Source: Russula earlei (taxonomy: Eukaryota > Basidiomycota > Agaricomycetes > Russulales > Russulaceae). From it: a DNA stretch of 64,000 nt. The translations under genes and the position numbers were made by a program. Position 1 is the first letter of the stretch; every line of letters begins with the position of its first letter. Below are positions 22,517-34,972 of the stretch, piece after piece. Location: positions 62,001 to 126,000 of the forward strand of contig JAGFNK010000003.1 in the NCBI GenBank assembly GCA_025769875.1, read 5' to 3'. The notes under the pieces were generated by a model that saw only the letters and a list, made by a program, of their open reading frames with translations, ran no database searches and was not told the DNA's origin.

Positions 22517-24253
22517 TCAAGTCGGTCTACAACCCCATGGCGTAAGTCGCGCGGCCATAATGACGCAAACATGCCTGTGACGAACCTCGAGTATTACGAC
22601 GCCATCTTCACTGATCATGAGTTCTACATCCGACCCGTTACTGATACACGCCGGAAGCGGTACACACTTCACAATCGTACGCGGATAGGGTTCCACGCAA
22701 CCCATCGTGTGGTGGAGTGCGTTACTCTCCTCGCGCTCCTCCTCGCTTGCCCTCATACATCGCCTTGGACAGAGATCACGAACGATCATCGCCTGTCTGT
22801 CGTCGCGAACGACGACCAAAGGCAGGATATGCCGCATCCCGAACACAAAACACGTGTTTACAGACCATTGGCCTTGATAGGGAACGAGTGATCCTGACGC
22901 GCCCCATTGTTCCCATTCGATATCACGTCCTTCTTCCCCCACGGTAATGTTGTTGACATGCTTGAGAAGAGTACTAGCGGGGACCAGAAATGTCGGGCCG
23001 TAAGAATTTCCCTGGATCAGATCTAAGCGACGCCGCAGAGTAAAAGCAATCGCTCGTTCGTTGTGGGGAATTTGGAACGGTACCTGCAGGCCAGGACTCG
23101 ACGACCAAATAGGTGACGGATCTGATGTCATTAGACAGATGAAGAGGGATTGGCCCCGGACACCTGAATAAGGAGGTAAATAGCGTAGAAGAGGGGCGTG
23201 GGGGCTTTCCGTATTCTGAGCAACTCTCTGGTCAATGCTGTAAAGTAGCAATGCAGGTTGCGCGTTACCCAGAGGGCGAGGTGGTGACGAGGACGCCATA
23301 ACATATCCGTCGCCGAAGAACGTGAAGGACTCAATACCTAGAAGTGTCACGCTCTGCAAGACAAGTGAGTTGGCAAACCAAATACATCAGGAGGTACAAT
23401 GTTCACTCACCAAATTCCTGGAACCTGTTTTCCAATTCCAGACTACCAACTCATTATAGTCGCCATCAGTGACAAAGTCGTTGTCTTTGAACAGTATACC
23501 AACATAGTCCCCGCTGACTCGGATTGAGAATACCAAGCGGAGGAAGGGGTTTACAGGAGTAGCTGGGGTGTATTCGATATTTGTGGCTGTGTCGCTAGAC
23601 AGCGAGTACTTTTCACCAGTGGATAGCTTCAGAAACCGCATTCGATAGAGGTGGGAGGCGCTGGATGAAAAGTGTCCATAAGCCGTGCTTCTTCCCCTCC
23701 CCAGGAGAACTCAGCCGGACGCACTTCGTAATCCTCTCGATGGTTACAAGTAAATCCTGGGATGGGTCGATACCAAAGTCTCGCGGAGCAAAGTCTAGTC
23801 TGACCGTCCACTGACGCAGAGAAATCCCTCGGAGACGAGATGGAAGTTGTACAAATTCAATGGTATCGATTCCGGTGCTATGTGCCCAAACGTTGCCGTA
23901 GAATTCCCAGAGCCCTCCTTCGGCTACGGGAAGGGAGATTTGTGCGCTCCAATCCATGTCTTTCCAAGAGGCCTCGTAGCTCTTGAGCAGGCTTAGGCGT
24001 TCTGATGTGGTGAGTGTACTGGATGGGCCATCTATCAAGCCGGCTGAGTAGAGCGCAATGCGATACTGGAGGGAAACTGTGTCATCGATGAGGAATTTGT
24101 TAAGACGGCTAGTCTAGATTTTGTTAAAAGAAAGGTCGTCGAGCGAGAGGTTGTGGGAAACATTACCCGTCTGCAGTGGACAAGCGTTTGCGGATCGAGA
24201 GCTTCGAGTATGCGCACAATGAGCTCGAGTGGAAGTGATTGCCAGCCTGGCAT
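22517..24253 (-). CDS. F-box protein with an apparent frame break
   Basis: F-box proteins are substrate adaptors of SCF ubiquitin ligases. The start at 24253 opens directly into the F-box: SLPLELIVRILEALDPQTLVHCRR. Exons: 24253-24167, then from 24113 (intron 24166-24114 joins RR to TSRLNKFLIDDTVSLQYRIALYSAGL), then 23353-22517 after the GT-AG intron 23410-23354. The remaining 450 residues have the layout common to large Agaricomycete F-box families and no named C-terminal domain. Between GKKHGLWTLF (about 23665) and MRFLKLSTGEKYSL (about 23640) the frame shifts by +1 with no GT-AG intron that fits. It is either a pseudogenising indel or a sequencing error. Divergent from the UBE2O gene, 165 bp between start codons. 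Confidence 0.75.
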
Positions 24254-24418
24254 GAGGCGAGACGAAAGTGGATCCGAGGAGAGTCACCGGCTTATCTTAT
24301 CATATCAGACAAGTGATCGGGGTCCGGCTGGTAGTCACAAGGCAGCCGCAGCGCAACCACGCCGAGAGAGGAGAGAGATCGACACTCACCGGACACGCCT
24401 TGTTGACCATCTGTCATC

Positions 24419-27400
24419 ATGACACCAAATGCGAACGGAAAGGTCAAGATACCCACAAAGGTGCTTCTCCTTATTCAACAGTCTCAGTCGTTTCGCTCAC
24501 CTTGATCAATTCTCAAGTTCTATCAAGAAGATATCGTACAAGGCAATAATTCTCGCTCTTACGGTATCGTTTTGGTGTGCAACCGATTTTTCGCCAATTC
24601 ACTGCACCCTTCCGCCTGGCTTATCCCTATGGTGTTTTTAGAGATGCTGGCACGACTCAGATGACACACCGCCACCCCAGGACCAGCATGACCCACTGAT
24701 GAGGCCGCTTGAGAAGGGAGAAGTTGGAGTGTCCTTCTTTCCCAATGGAATCCGCGAAATTTTGCCAGAGTCAGAATTTACCCTTGTAGATCGCATGTTT
24801 CAGCCGGGAGATTTGTGCAAGAGGAGTATAGACGATGTGCGCTCCGGAGTGATTACCAGTGTCGACGTCAAGGGTCGTCTCGAACACGCCATCAGTGGTG
24901 AACCCGTTCCCGATTGGAAGAGCATGAACGACATTGAGACCCCGGCGGACGTTGATATTGGAGACTATGTGGCTTACGATAATTGGATTGGCCAGGTGCG
25001 CCCCCCACTCAGTGCGAAGCCTCCGCGCTTACCCTCTATCAGGTTGTTGAGGTAAGATCGCGTCCTCACTCTGTAGCCTGATGTCATCCTCATCGGTACA
25101 AGCTGTTCGATGAAGCTGTCGTGGACGTTTCCAACGGACAGCTGGTGCGGCTGCCAGAACTGAGCTCACGTTTGACAGTTGGGGAGAAGGGCAGCGTACG
25201 TTGCCTTCATAGCTCATCCTACGATGATTGTCACATCCTGCTCAGGATATCATCCCTCCACCAACATATGTTAGTCATTTGTTTGGGCTCTTGTCACGGC
25301 CAGTCCGAGGTAGTCATTCCGACACAGTCGTGGACGTCAAACATAGCGTTCTAGCTATCTCATGGTTGGCTATCAACCAGTCGGTGAGTTTGTTGTCCTC
25401 GTTGTCTGCTCGTCGCATTTTTGATCTGGTGTAGTTGCCCACAGAGGTTGCACAAAACGCTTCCCGCCCAGAGCGGTTTTGGTCAGGAGCCAACCTTGCT
25501 AAGCTGAAGTTAGTACGCAGCAGAGCAGAATGGATGATGCGCGTAGGAGACAAGGTAATTCTAAAAGATGCTGCAAGCCTTCCATCCACTCGGCATGGCA
25601 AGGAGGGGGAACCGTATGGCGTCATTGAAGTTCGTGTTTATGTGGTGCGGGAAACACAGACTACCGTGGACGTCCTTTGGCAGGATGGCTCAATAGAAAC
25701 TTTGCCCACGACCAAGCTCATTCCTTATTTGAATCCCGACGAGTATGACTGTTGGTAAGTGGATTCTCGCAGCCTTCTCGCCGTCTGGTCTGACTTCTGT
25801 CGGTCAGGCCTGGCGATCACGTTCTTTGGAAAGGCGAAGATGAAAAACGTGTGGCTGTGGTGCAGAGCGTTAACGCCTTAGACCGAACGGCTACTATCCG
25901 ATTCAGTGATACTGGCACAATCGAACTAGCGTCCGTGCTCGAGCTCGACCCTCACGGAACGAATGACTGGTCAGCTGTGGCCCCTACTACGTTCGACGGT
26001 CTGGGTGTTCGGCGGGGTGATTTTGTCTTCATACACCACGAAGGTACAACCAATGGCTTAGAGAAGCCCAAGGTACCTCGAATAGGCGAGGTTGAGCCTT
26101 GGGTGCGAGAGTTGCCTGTGGTTCACCCCGATGGCCACTATGGAGGATGGCGCAAAACAATGGCAGAAATCGGCATGGATATCGCACATCGGCGTGGACC
26201 GGATCAGATTGTCGAGGGTAAAATTCGGAAGCCAGGTCCAGATGACACATCGTTGAACTGGTTTGGGGAAGTTTCCAATGTTGGTGTCGAGTTCATCTCG
26301 TTGGAATCTGTAAGGCTGACTGACAGCAATAGCTAGGACTGGATGGCGGCGTGGAAGTCACCTTGCCAAACGGGGCAGTAGCAAAGTTTGCTTTGGAGCG
26401 TCTCACACGATTATACGACACCTTAGAACAGCTAGAGGATCTTTGGGGCGAAGGTTCCGCGCAAGGCGACCCGGAGCATGATCACATTCACGATCACGAC
26501 ACCGAGATGTGGGCAATGGACGAGGATGGGAACTGGCAAGCGCAATCCAATGGTGGTGAAAACGACGAATGGGAGGAGACTGATGATGAAGGAGATTATG
26601 TGATGGACGAGGGTGAAGCCCAGATAGATGACATCCATACTGCAGATAACGAGGTCCACACAAGCTGGTGGGACCACATCGTCCCGACGATGACAGCAGT
26701 TCCCACAGAGCAACAGGATACGGCATCGGTCTCTCAAGTCCCGTCATCTACCTTACGATCGTCCTCCCCCGACGTGCCCAGAGACGCGACCGAGAAAGAG
26801 GATGTATTGGTTGATGGTGCCACCGTGAATGGAGTCGATGAAGATGGGGACAAATCATCTCATTGGAAGCGTTTTGAAGTTCTTCCCGAAGCACCACGCG
26901 ACCATGCCTTCCACAACTCAACGCCATCACAGCCTTCCCGGAATTTTTTAGCAAGGCTACAAAAGGAGTACCGCGCTTTGTCGAGCAGTTTGCCAGGTCG
27001 GTTATCTCCCCTTCTTTTGGCACTTTGCTCAAAGGCGGGACAGAATCCATCATTGTACGGGCTTACGAAGACAGGTCGGACCTACTCCGGTCCCTCATCA
27101 TTGGTCCAGAAAATACACCATACGAAGATGCACCATTTGTCATTGATTGGATGCTGGACTCGGACTTCCCACAGAGTCCTCCAATAGCTCACTTTCTCAG
27201 CTGGACGAACGGGAATGGCCGGGGTGCGTGGTGTGGTTTCTATTCTCAAAGCTGACACCTGTATCACATGTATCAATTTTGTAGTCAACCCGTAAATCTC
27301 CACCTTCCTTTTGCAGGGCATCGTATTCACCACTACCTTTTTTTTTTTTTTTTTCCTTTCAGGAATTTATATGAAGAGGGAAAAGTCTGCCTATCCATCC

Positions 27401-27986
27401 TCGGAACGTGGGCAGGAGACCGGAGTGAATCCTGGAGTCCTTCTCGATCGTCACTGCTCCAAGCTTTGGTTTCTATACAGGGCCTCGTCCTGGTGAAAGA
27501 ACCGTACGTTCCCGATCCCTTCGTCTCACCAGCACTCGATCTGATCCGTGGAGTTCTGATGCTGATGACCCTCCCCCCCCCCCCAAAAAAAAAAAAAAAA
27601 ACAGCTGGTTCTGCGAGCCGGCATACGACAAACTCCGTGGGACCGAAGAGGGCATTATCAATAGCAGGCTGTACAACGAAAAGGCGTACGTACTCTCCCG
27701 CGGCTTTGTCCGCCGCGCGCTCGAGGTCCCGCTCGGCTCGCTCGAGTCTGAGATCAGCTGGCTGTACCACGAGCAAGGCCGGCTGGCCAAGGTCCTCTGC
27801 GACGCTCGGGCCCTGGTCGAGAAGAGCCGCGGGGAGACGACGACGCCGCCACAGGACCCGTCGTTGGCCACCCGAGGGGACCGCCACAGAGATCCGGCGG
27901 TGCCTCGACTGACGGCGGGAGGCATCATCACGCTCGAGCGAACGCTGGCAAAGCTGGAAGTGCTGCAGCGGGTGCCTACTCCATGA
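24419..27986 (+). CDS. UBE2O-type ubiquitin-conjugating (E2/E3 hybrid) enzyme
   Basis: UBE2O enzymes are large E2s that also act as their own E3 and in animals ubiquitinate orphaned and basic proteins. Thirteen exons join in phase to 955 residues: 24419-24460, 24518-24574, 24642-24995, 25043-25051, 25103-25195, 25246-25383, 25435-25754, 25808-26279, 26333-26996, 27035-27223, 27285-27291, 27363-27503, 27605-27986. The N-terminal two thirds hold the repeated SH3-like conserved regions ([54 protein letters not shown]) and an acidic stretch. The UBC domain follows: [15 protein letters not shown], then [20 protein letters not shown] with catalytic Cys at 27388-27390, then a helical C-terminus. Exons 4 (9 nt) and 11 (7 nt) are micro-exons. 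The intron at 26280-26332 has a weak GTTGGT donor. Confidence 0.9.
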
Positions 27987-28596
27987 CGTTGTGAGGGAAG
28001 AGAAGAAACTGAAGGTTGGGGTTGGATTACAGGGAGCAGTCATCATCGTCATCCGTCATCACTACGACGCGTATACACTTAGCACGCATGCGCTCGCATT
28101 TGTTCCTCTTTTTTTTTGTTAGCATGGGCTATAATCATCCATTTTAAGCTACAGTTTGGAGCATAAGTGGAACAGCTTTAGCGAAGACAATAATGCTCAT
28201 GACAGGAGGATCATGTATTTCCACCGGAGCGCTAGCCGACAATACAAACATGGTGAACGTACCGGACGAAGGTGTGCTGTGTCTCAAAGAATGTCTCAAA
28301 GGAATAAGGATAGAAAAGGCAAGGGAAGGCTCGTCAAGCACAACATCCTGAATGCTAATCTACTCGTGAATTAGACAGGGTATGCAGTGCGCTGGATAGG
28401 GCAAAACAAGCAGTAACTGCAGTGAACAATATAATTGAAGCTAGCGCGCAGTGAGTAATCGTCCAGATCTTCTGGCGAATGAAGCGCGCGGTGAACGAGA
28501 CAAGACAATAAACACAGCGTCAATGTGATCCACAACGTCTTGTGCGCCACAAGTGCAACAAAACTGAAGAAGCACAGAAAACTTCATATAGAAGAG
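27987..28596. other. Convergent intergenic region
   Basis: About 600 bp between the 3' ends of the UBE2O gene (+) and the Kre6-type gene (-). Presumably both 3' UTRs; a T-run sits near 28110. No gene seen. Confidence 0.5.
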
Positions 28597-30964
28597 CTAG
28601 CACTGGTTGAGGAAGCTATTTTTCGGGAATGCCTGTCCGTAATCACCCTGCCACGTCGTCAGATTGGGGTTGGTATACGCCTCGATATACCTTTGATACG
28701 TGATGGTTCAGCCACGAACATACGATCAGGAATATGTAGCGCCACTGACTGATTGATATACGCCTCCGTCGGGAATGCGGATGGGTCACACCCAATATTG
28801 ATCTGATTTGATGGTTGGTAGACGCGGATGTAATCAATTCGCATGGTAGTCGGGAATGTCAGGGCAGTAAAGTCTATCGCGCCAAAGTTCGGTGATATTC
28901 CTAGATTGGCGATGATATACTGGTCATTTCAGTAAACCGTGATACGCAAAAACAATGTCTACACACCATTGGTTCTTGGGGGATAGGCCGAGTGCCGATC
29001 TCAGTCAGGTTATCTGGGCCCATGGCTGCGCTGAGTAAAGTCCAACTTGCCGCGTTGTTTGATATCCAAGTGATATACTGCCTAAACTCAGTCATGTGGA
29101 AACGGCACATGAGAGACCACATACGCCGTCGGCTGCTCCGGGCTTGTACTCGTAACCGTAGATGGAAAAGCCTCCTCCACTTAGCTCGTAGGCCGTCTGG
29201 TCGGTAATTGCAAGGCCAGACACGGCTTGCTGGAATACACCACCTTTGTATGTATTGTACGACGTGATACTGGGGTTGTAGATTTCGGTGTAAGTTGTTG
29301 GGTAGGTATAGTTGAAGTTAAACGGCTGGAGGCAATACGTGAGCACGGAGAGTAAACAAGTGGACAAAACTCACGGCAAATTGAACAGATTGAGAGACTT
29401 CACCCGTACGAATGTTGGTAGTTGCATCGTATTTGGCCTGAAAGACGGCATGGTCTAATTTGGAACAAGGAATGACCGGTGATCATTACGCACGGTCGCC
29501 TCGAAGATATCGATCTCTGGTGCAGACCTCCCCACATACGTCCCATCTGAATGCATAGGTCCAGGATGCGATGAACCGGGACATGAACAACGAGATAATC
29601 GTTGACCTTGAAGATAAGAAAGCGCATTGCCATGATATGGGTCTCCAGCTAAGGTTGCAGCATGTGGCTGGCCATTGACGGTCTGATTAAGAACAGTTCC
29701 GACGTCACAGGAATCATATGAATATGGCCACTGCCGTAATGACACCTGAGCACTCAACATCGTCAATTGGAAGAGAGAGATGCGCACCATGCCCTCGAGA
29801 GAAGCACCATATCCAGCGCGGCCAAGATTTCCCATAGTCCAGATAGCAGGCCATAAGCCAACGACGTTACTTGCTCCAGGTAAGGAGACATTAGCGACAA
29901 TGAGGCCACCTGTGAAACAAAACTTGTTCCATGTCGACAACATACCACCCGTATAGTTAAGGTTGTGGATCTCCCGTTGGCTAAGGGTGATCTGGAGAGT
30001 GCCGTCCTGTGTTATGATGGATCTTGGGTCATACCACTCGAGGTTGCCTGTTTGCCAGTAATGAAGGTCGACAGCCTCCCAGTATGGATCATCACCAGGC
30101 CAGAAAGTGCGACCCGGAAGATTGAACTCGTCAGAGAACACCAGCTGAAGTTGTTGAGACGAATCGTTGAAGGAGTTGATGGTCATAGCGCTCTGAGGAG
30201 TGTCGACGTCGATGAGAGCTCGGTTATTGCTGATCAGAGGAACCTTTATGACGTATTTAAAGTCAGTCAGCAAGATTCGGGAGGAATTAAAAAGCCATCC
30301 TGACTTGTCCAGAACTGTTAGTTCCTCCGAAATTGAATCCGCCTTGACGAGAAAGGGGACTCCTTGTAAAAAATGTAACTACGGGATAGCCAGCGCTGTT
30401 CAAAGTAGGTGTAAGTCCGGGAGCGCGTTAGTGAAGTTAGGAAGACAAACAATAGGCCAAGCAGAACGACGATCAGAAGGGCCAGACAGCCAAGGTTTGT
30501 GAGGCCACGATATGTAAATATTGAACCACCCCTGTCGTTGTTCCTATCGCGCTTTGGATCCGGGTTATGAAGGTAGTCGTCAGGTTCGGGGTGACTGGGA
30601 GATATGTCGGAGCCCCAGGATGCGGGGTCGGGTGATAAAGAAAACTAAGGTAAGGAGTTACTACACAGGTTTTCGTGGGCGGAGGAAATGAAAGTATACC
30701 TTGGATGATATTGAAGGCACCAACGCGGTCTTGCTACCCGCAGGTGAAGGATAGGGAGACTCATTCTAATAAACACGTGAGGCATAAGGAAAGGGGGCAA
30801 ATGAAATAGCAGATACTGACGAGGGAGCTGGAGCTGAAGGTCGAACGAAATTTGGGGCCGCGCAAGAGCGCGGCCTGCACGCTCGATTGTCCAGGTGTAA
30901 GAAGACTGGTTGTGGAAGGAGAGTCTAGGTCGGCAACATAGTATCTGTTGGAGCTCCCTGACAT
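28597..30964 (-). CDS. Kre6/Skn1-type beta-glucan synthesis protein (GH16)
   Basis: Kre6/Skn1 proteins are type II membrane proteins needed for beta-1,6-glucan of the fungal wall. Eleven exons join in phase to 608 residues: 30964-30821, 30765-30700, 30644-30451, 30395-30305, 30243-29788, 29730-29494, 29437-29375, 29325-29125, 29077-28967, 28919-28750, 28690-28597. The cytosolic N-terminus (MSGSSNRYYVADLDSPSTT) leads to one membrane helix (LALLIVVLLGLLFAGYPVV). The lumenal GH16 fold follows: LVFSDEFNLPGRTFWPGDDP, LWPAIWTMGNLGRAGYGAS and the EIDIFEA motif with the ExDxxE residues of GH16. The C-terminus YIEAYTNPNLTTWQGDYGQ is typical of the family. A methionine at 31003 is a less likely start. 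The stop of the SNAPC1-like gene lies only 96 bp upstream. Confidence 0.92.
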
Positions 30965-31059
30965 GGGGGCTGCCAAGAGGGGAAGTGAGGAGTGATGATA
31001 CAAGGAGAAAGGAGGGGAGAGAACAAGAATGATTGATGAATGGAGCTGTAGTTAGGTGA

Positions 31060-32344
31060 TTACTTAATACCGTCTCTTGTGGCGCTCCTCCTCCTCGGCG
31101 GATCGCGACCAGCACCTTCGCTCAAACTCAACACACCGCCATGGCCGCATGGCCGCATCTCCCTCGCCGCTCGTTCGACCCGACCGAGCCCCGTTAGCTC
31201 CCCGCCTTCTCCACCCACTTCCATACCCTTCTCAGCCGCCATCGCATCGATCTTCTTCAACCGGCCTAGCACCCCCATGTTCGCTCTCTCCAATGCATTC
31301 ACCCCTTCATCCCTTTCCAGCAATGCCCCCAGCACACGCGCCTTTTGCGCCACGTAGCTTGCTCTCGACCCAGTTGGACCATGAGAGAGTAGTCCCTGAC
31401 CACGCGCACGACTCGGTCCAGCGCCACTTGCACCCGCCATCCTCCCAACCGAATCAGTACGTTGCAACCACCGATCGAGTCCTGCGACAGCCTCCTTTGC
31501 CTTTTTAGCCATGTCACGCTTCGACGGACGCCCTTTCTTTTTTGGAAGCTTCGGTGGTGTCATCGCATCTTCCCGTATGCTGCTCGAATCAGGCAGTGAT
31601 GCATCCAGCTCCGTCTCCAGAGGAAGGACCCGCGTGTCTCCTTGTGTTGTGTCGTACACGTCTTCAACATACACCTCACGCGGGAGCATACGCGGATTAT
31701 GCGGTTCCAGCGAGGACGCTGGTATGACATAGAACACTTTCGCGTTGGCCAGTGCGGACAGGACTTGGGAAGCATAAGGTGCCAGCATTGTCGACACAGC
31801 ATTTGGCAACCCTAGGAGGAATTCATATTGGTCTATGGAGTGGACTTGTCAAAGTCGCGAAGCACAACAAGAGCCGGACAACACCCACCTAGAGCGATAT
31901 CAACGTGCTTTATTGAGTAGAGTGGTATTCGAGAGTCCGACGGTTGTGTAAAATAGAAGGTGTACAATCCAAACAGTGCGACAAGTCTGTGTATGGGTTC
32001 GACGGTTTGGGAAATTCTTTCTATTGGCCGTCTGTATTCATCGATGGATTCATGTAATACGAGAAGTACGCACCGAGGAAAAGCCTACAGGCGATAGTCA
32101 GGTAAGTATGGCGCGTACGGGCATCGAAGACTTTGAGGTGCATATAAGTCCATCCTTGTTCCTGCCATAGACGCTTGAACAGGGCGAATGGCTTAGTGGA
32201 GCCATCTGCATATTCGCGGACAAAGGAATCAGTGAGCTGCTCTATGTCCGCGCGGAAATGGTTTACAAAGAGCGAGGATGTGAAGAAGGGAGGTTGAATG
32301 ATGAGATCCCCACGGGCTGCTGAAGGTGTTGGCACGAGTGACAT
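31060..32344 (-). CDS. SNAPC1/SNAP43-like protein
   Basis: SNAP43 is part of the snRNA-activating complex that serves RNA polymerases II and III at snRNA promoters; in basidiomycetes the role is inferred. Exons 32344-32074, 32020-31889 and 31844-31060 join to 395 residues. The N-terminal half has the helical pattern of the SNAP43 domain: ADIEQLTDSFVREY, FALFKRLWQEQGWTYMHL, then RLVALFGLYTFYFTQPSD and IDQYEFLLGLP. The C-terminal half is disordered, with a basic AT-hook-like KKKGRPSKRD (about residue 230). The assignment rests on pattern rather than a diagnostic motif. It shares a 72-bp divergent promoter region with IMA1. Confidence 0.6.
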
Positions 32345-32416
32345 CCTGCCCGGCCCGAGTTGGCCGTGGTGATTCTTGCTTTCACTCTCGACCTCATCTC
32401 GACTCGACGCATATTG

Positions 32417-34443
32417 ATGGGCTCACTTCTGCGCAGAACACCGCCTTCAGTTTGCTTCTTCTGCCAAACAACCATCTCACCCCCTCCACAGCAGCCGCTC
32501 TCCTTTCTCTGCCCCCACTGTGCCTGCTGGAACCACTACGATGCCAAGGGCGACATCCTGTCTGATGATCCTGCCATGCACGATGAGACCTTGAACCGAA
32601 ATTCATTCGCTCGCCGAGGTCCGTCTTTCCTGTCCACGCCCCCTCGTCTTCAGCACTCCATCTATCAGCTCTGCACATACAGCTTCACCGCGCAAAGATC
32701 GCCTTTTGACCACATTCGGCAGCGCCCCATTCTGCTCTGTTTGCCAATCAAATCAGAGGCTCATCGTCGGCCTCCTCTCGAGCTATCTACCTCCCTCCGA
32801 TGACGTGCGTCTTCCCTCCTTCTACCCGGCTTTAGATGTCGCCCAGGCTCTTATCCCATTTTCCGTCTCGTTCCGTAGGATCCTGATTATGCACCTCGCC
32901 TCGCCGGGTTTGCGGACTACAAAGCGTCCATCTATGCGCGCTACCCTCCCGTCTGCGAGAAATGCGCTCCCCTCGTCGAAGAGGAAATTCGCAAGAAGGA
33001 TGTCATGGCGCGTTCGAACGCGCTCGGATCTTGGCTCGACGAGAGCAAAAGGAAAGACACGCGTCGGCAGGTGTCCTTGTCCAACATGGACCGGCGCCGA
33101 CTGAACCGCGAACTGCGATGGTGGACCGCACGTGGCGTTTTGTGGGCCGCAACCTTGCTCGTAGCTCTTTCTGTTTATGTAACTGGTACGTTGTGTCGCG
33201 AGGCTTTATTTTTTTATTTATTTTTTTCACGTTGAAACTGACTCTTTTCGTCGTCGCGGGTGCCACAGGCGCGATGGGTCGTTTGACGCTACCGGAGCGG
33301 GGTCTGATTGTCCTGTTACTCCCGCTTCTGACCCTCCTGTCTCTGCTCTGGACAGCCTGGCTCCCTACCTACGCTCATTTTCGGAGGGCGGAGCTCCAGG
33401 GTCGGAAAGTACGCATGCGCGGTAGAGAGCGATACATTGTGAATCCATTTCCGTTCTAAGGGAATGGTCATCTACTTACTGCTCCGGTCACTCCGCATCG
33501 TCCCCACAGACATTACAGTTCGCAGTGTGGTTGGGAAGGATGTTCACGACAAGCCTGGTTGCTTTGTCTTGGCACCATCCTACCATGGACTTCCTCTCCT
33601 CGCGCTCTCGTACCGCTTCAACCAGCAGCCGCATCTACTTTTGCTTCGCATCGTGTTTTGAGATTCTCGTGAGCAGTCCCCGCTCAGCTACTTGTGCAAA
33701 GCCTCTGATGGATCCCCTTCAAGGTATTCATATACTCCTTCCTCACTCTCCGTCTTCACCGCGCGCCGTCCGTACGCCTGGTAGACACGTCTATCTCCCG
33801 CGCTGGCACCCCAAGCGCCGGCGTTGGCAACTCTTCATCGCGCCTCTCACCTACCCCACCTCCACACGCCGCCACCGCCACGGCGGCCAACACGGCCCCA
33901 ACATTCTCAAACCCACGCCCTCGCGTCCGCGCCCGCACCCGCGATCTCGATCCGCCCGAACTGCTCCAGACACTCTCCCTCTCCTCCGCCCCGATCCCCT
34001 TACGCACGTGGCATGCGGCGGGGCCCGTATTCGGCCACCCTTCGCTCCTCGGACCCGCCGCGCCCTCGCAGAACCCGCAGTCGGTACCGGCGTCGCAATC
34101 GCGCGACGCAGAGGCGCGTTCGCTACGGGACGACGACGACGAGGATGGCGAGGACGCGATGGACTGGACGCCCACCGCGCCCCCTCCCGCGCGGCCGGAG
34201 CCGGCCTCACGGGATCTTCCGCCCGCTCGAAGACGAGCACCGGCACCGGACGCGACGACGGGTTTGGAAACGCTGTTGGAGCACACGAACATTGTCGACT
34301 CGTCCGAACCAGGGCGCATAGCTTCCCGGGCCAGACTAAAAGGAGGGACGAACAAAGGTTCGGGCGCATGGTCGTGGGGTTGGGTATATGCACTCTCGCT
34401 GGTACCCTTGGTCGGTGTGATGTATTATCATCTACGTCAATGA
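32417..34443 (+). CDS. IMA1: Inner nuclear membrane protein Ima1 (NET5/TMEM201 family)
   Basis: Ima1 family proteins sit in the inner nuclear membrane and help couple nucleus and cytoskeleton. Exons 32417-32618, 32683-32804, 32879-33185, 33269-33438, 33510-33668 and 33724-34443 give 559 residues. The N-terminal Ima1 domain shows paired cysteines: CFFCQTT, CPHCACWNHYDAKG, CSVCQSNQ and PPVCEKC, the zinc-ribbon-like pattern of the family, plus EEEIRKKDVMARSNALGSWL. At least four hydrophobic segments follow (WAATLLVALSVYV, LIVLLLPLLTLLSLLW, others) with a last one at the C-terminus (YALSLVPLVGVMYYHL). The long linker is Ser/Pro/Arg-rich and very GC-rich and contains EDAMDWTPT. An upstream in-frame Met at 32360 is possible but leaves only 15 bp to the divergent SNAPC1-like start. 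Confidence 0.83.
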
Positions 34444-34972
34444 TAATAGTTACACCTTCCTGACGTTGGAAACTTGGCGACGAACACTTTCAACTAAGCA
34501 TTGAAAAAAGCTCTAGGCCCTGCTTTATCGCATTTCATTGACAGGGTGAAAATGAAACCTAGGGGTTGAGGGAAGTGGAATATATATATAGGCGCAATAT
34601 ACAGACAAAGAACTCTACGCATGTCGCTTGGGTATGACAGTGCCAGACAAACGCGTCTATCTCACTGCTCACGCATGCGTTGCAAGAAGAAGAAAACCGA
34701 GAAGAAAGTAATCAGGAGAGATGTGAATGAAGAAGGGAAGGGAGAGATAGGCTCAGCAACTCGCAAAACAAAGACAACGCATCGTTCTGCGCTATTCGAC
34801 CGACGAGAAAAGACAGGACAGAGTCATTCGGGCCCTCCTGCGAAGGGCATGTGGTGGTGCGCAGACGACGTCGCACCGTGCTGTTCAAAGCACCACCTGT
34901 TAGACAGAACGTCATGGAGAACGGTAGAAAAGTTGACACTGACGCTGCGATGTGGCATCATGGCCGGTCCGC
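34444..34972. other. Convergent intergenic region
   Basis: Between IMA1 (+) and the Ser/Thr-rich protein gene (-). No gene; ORFs here are short and unrecognised. A TATATATATA run lies near 34580. Confidence 0.5.

Noticed and set aside
26310..26332. 23-nt intron in the UBE2O gene (GTAAGG...AATAG)
   Set aside because: Too short to splice; the 53-nt alternative 26280-26332 keeps phase and gives the better family match [14 protein letters not shown].
27333..28052. 239-codon open frame on the minus strand
   Set aside because: It is antisense to the catalytic and C-terminal exons of the UBE2O gene and runs through the homopolymers; no homology.
33756..34355. 199-codon and 180-codon minus frames
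   Set aside because: Antisense of the GC-rich IMA1 linker; composition alone keeps the frames open.
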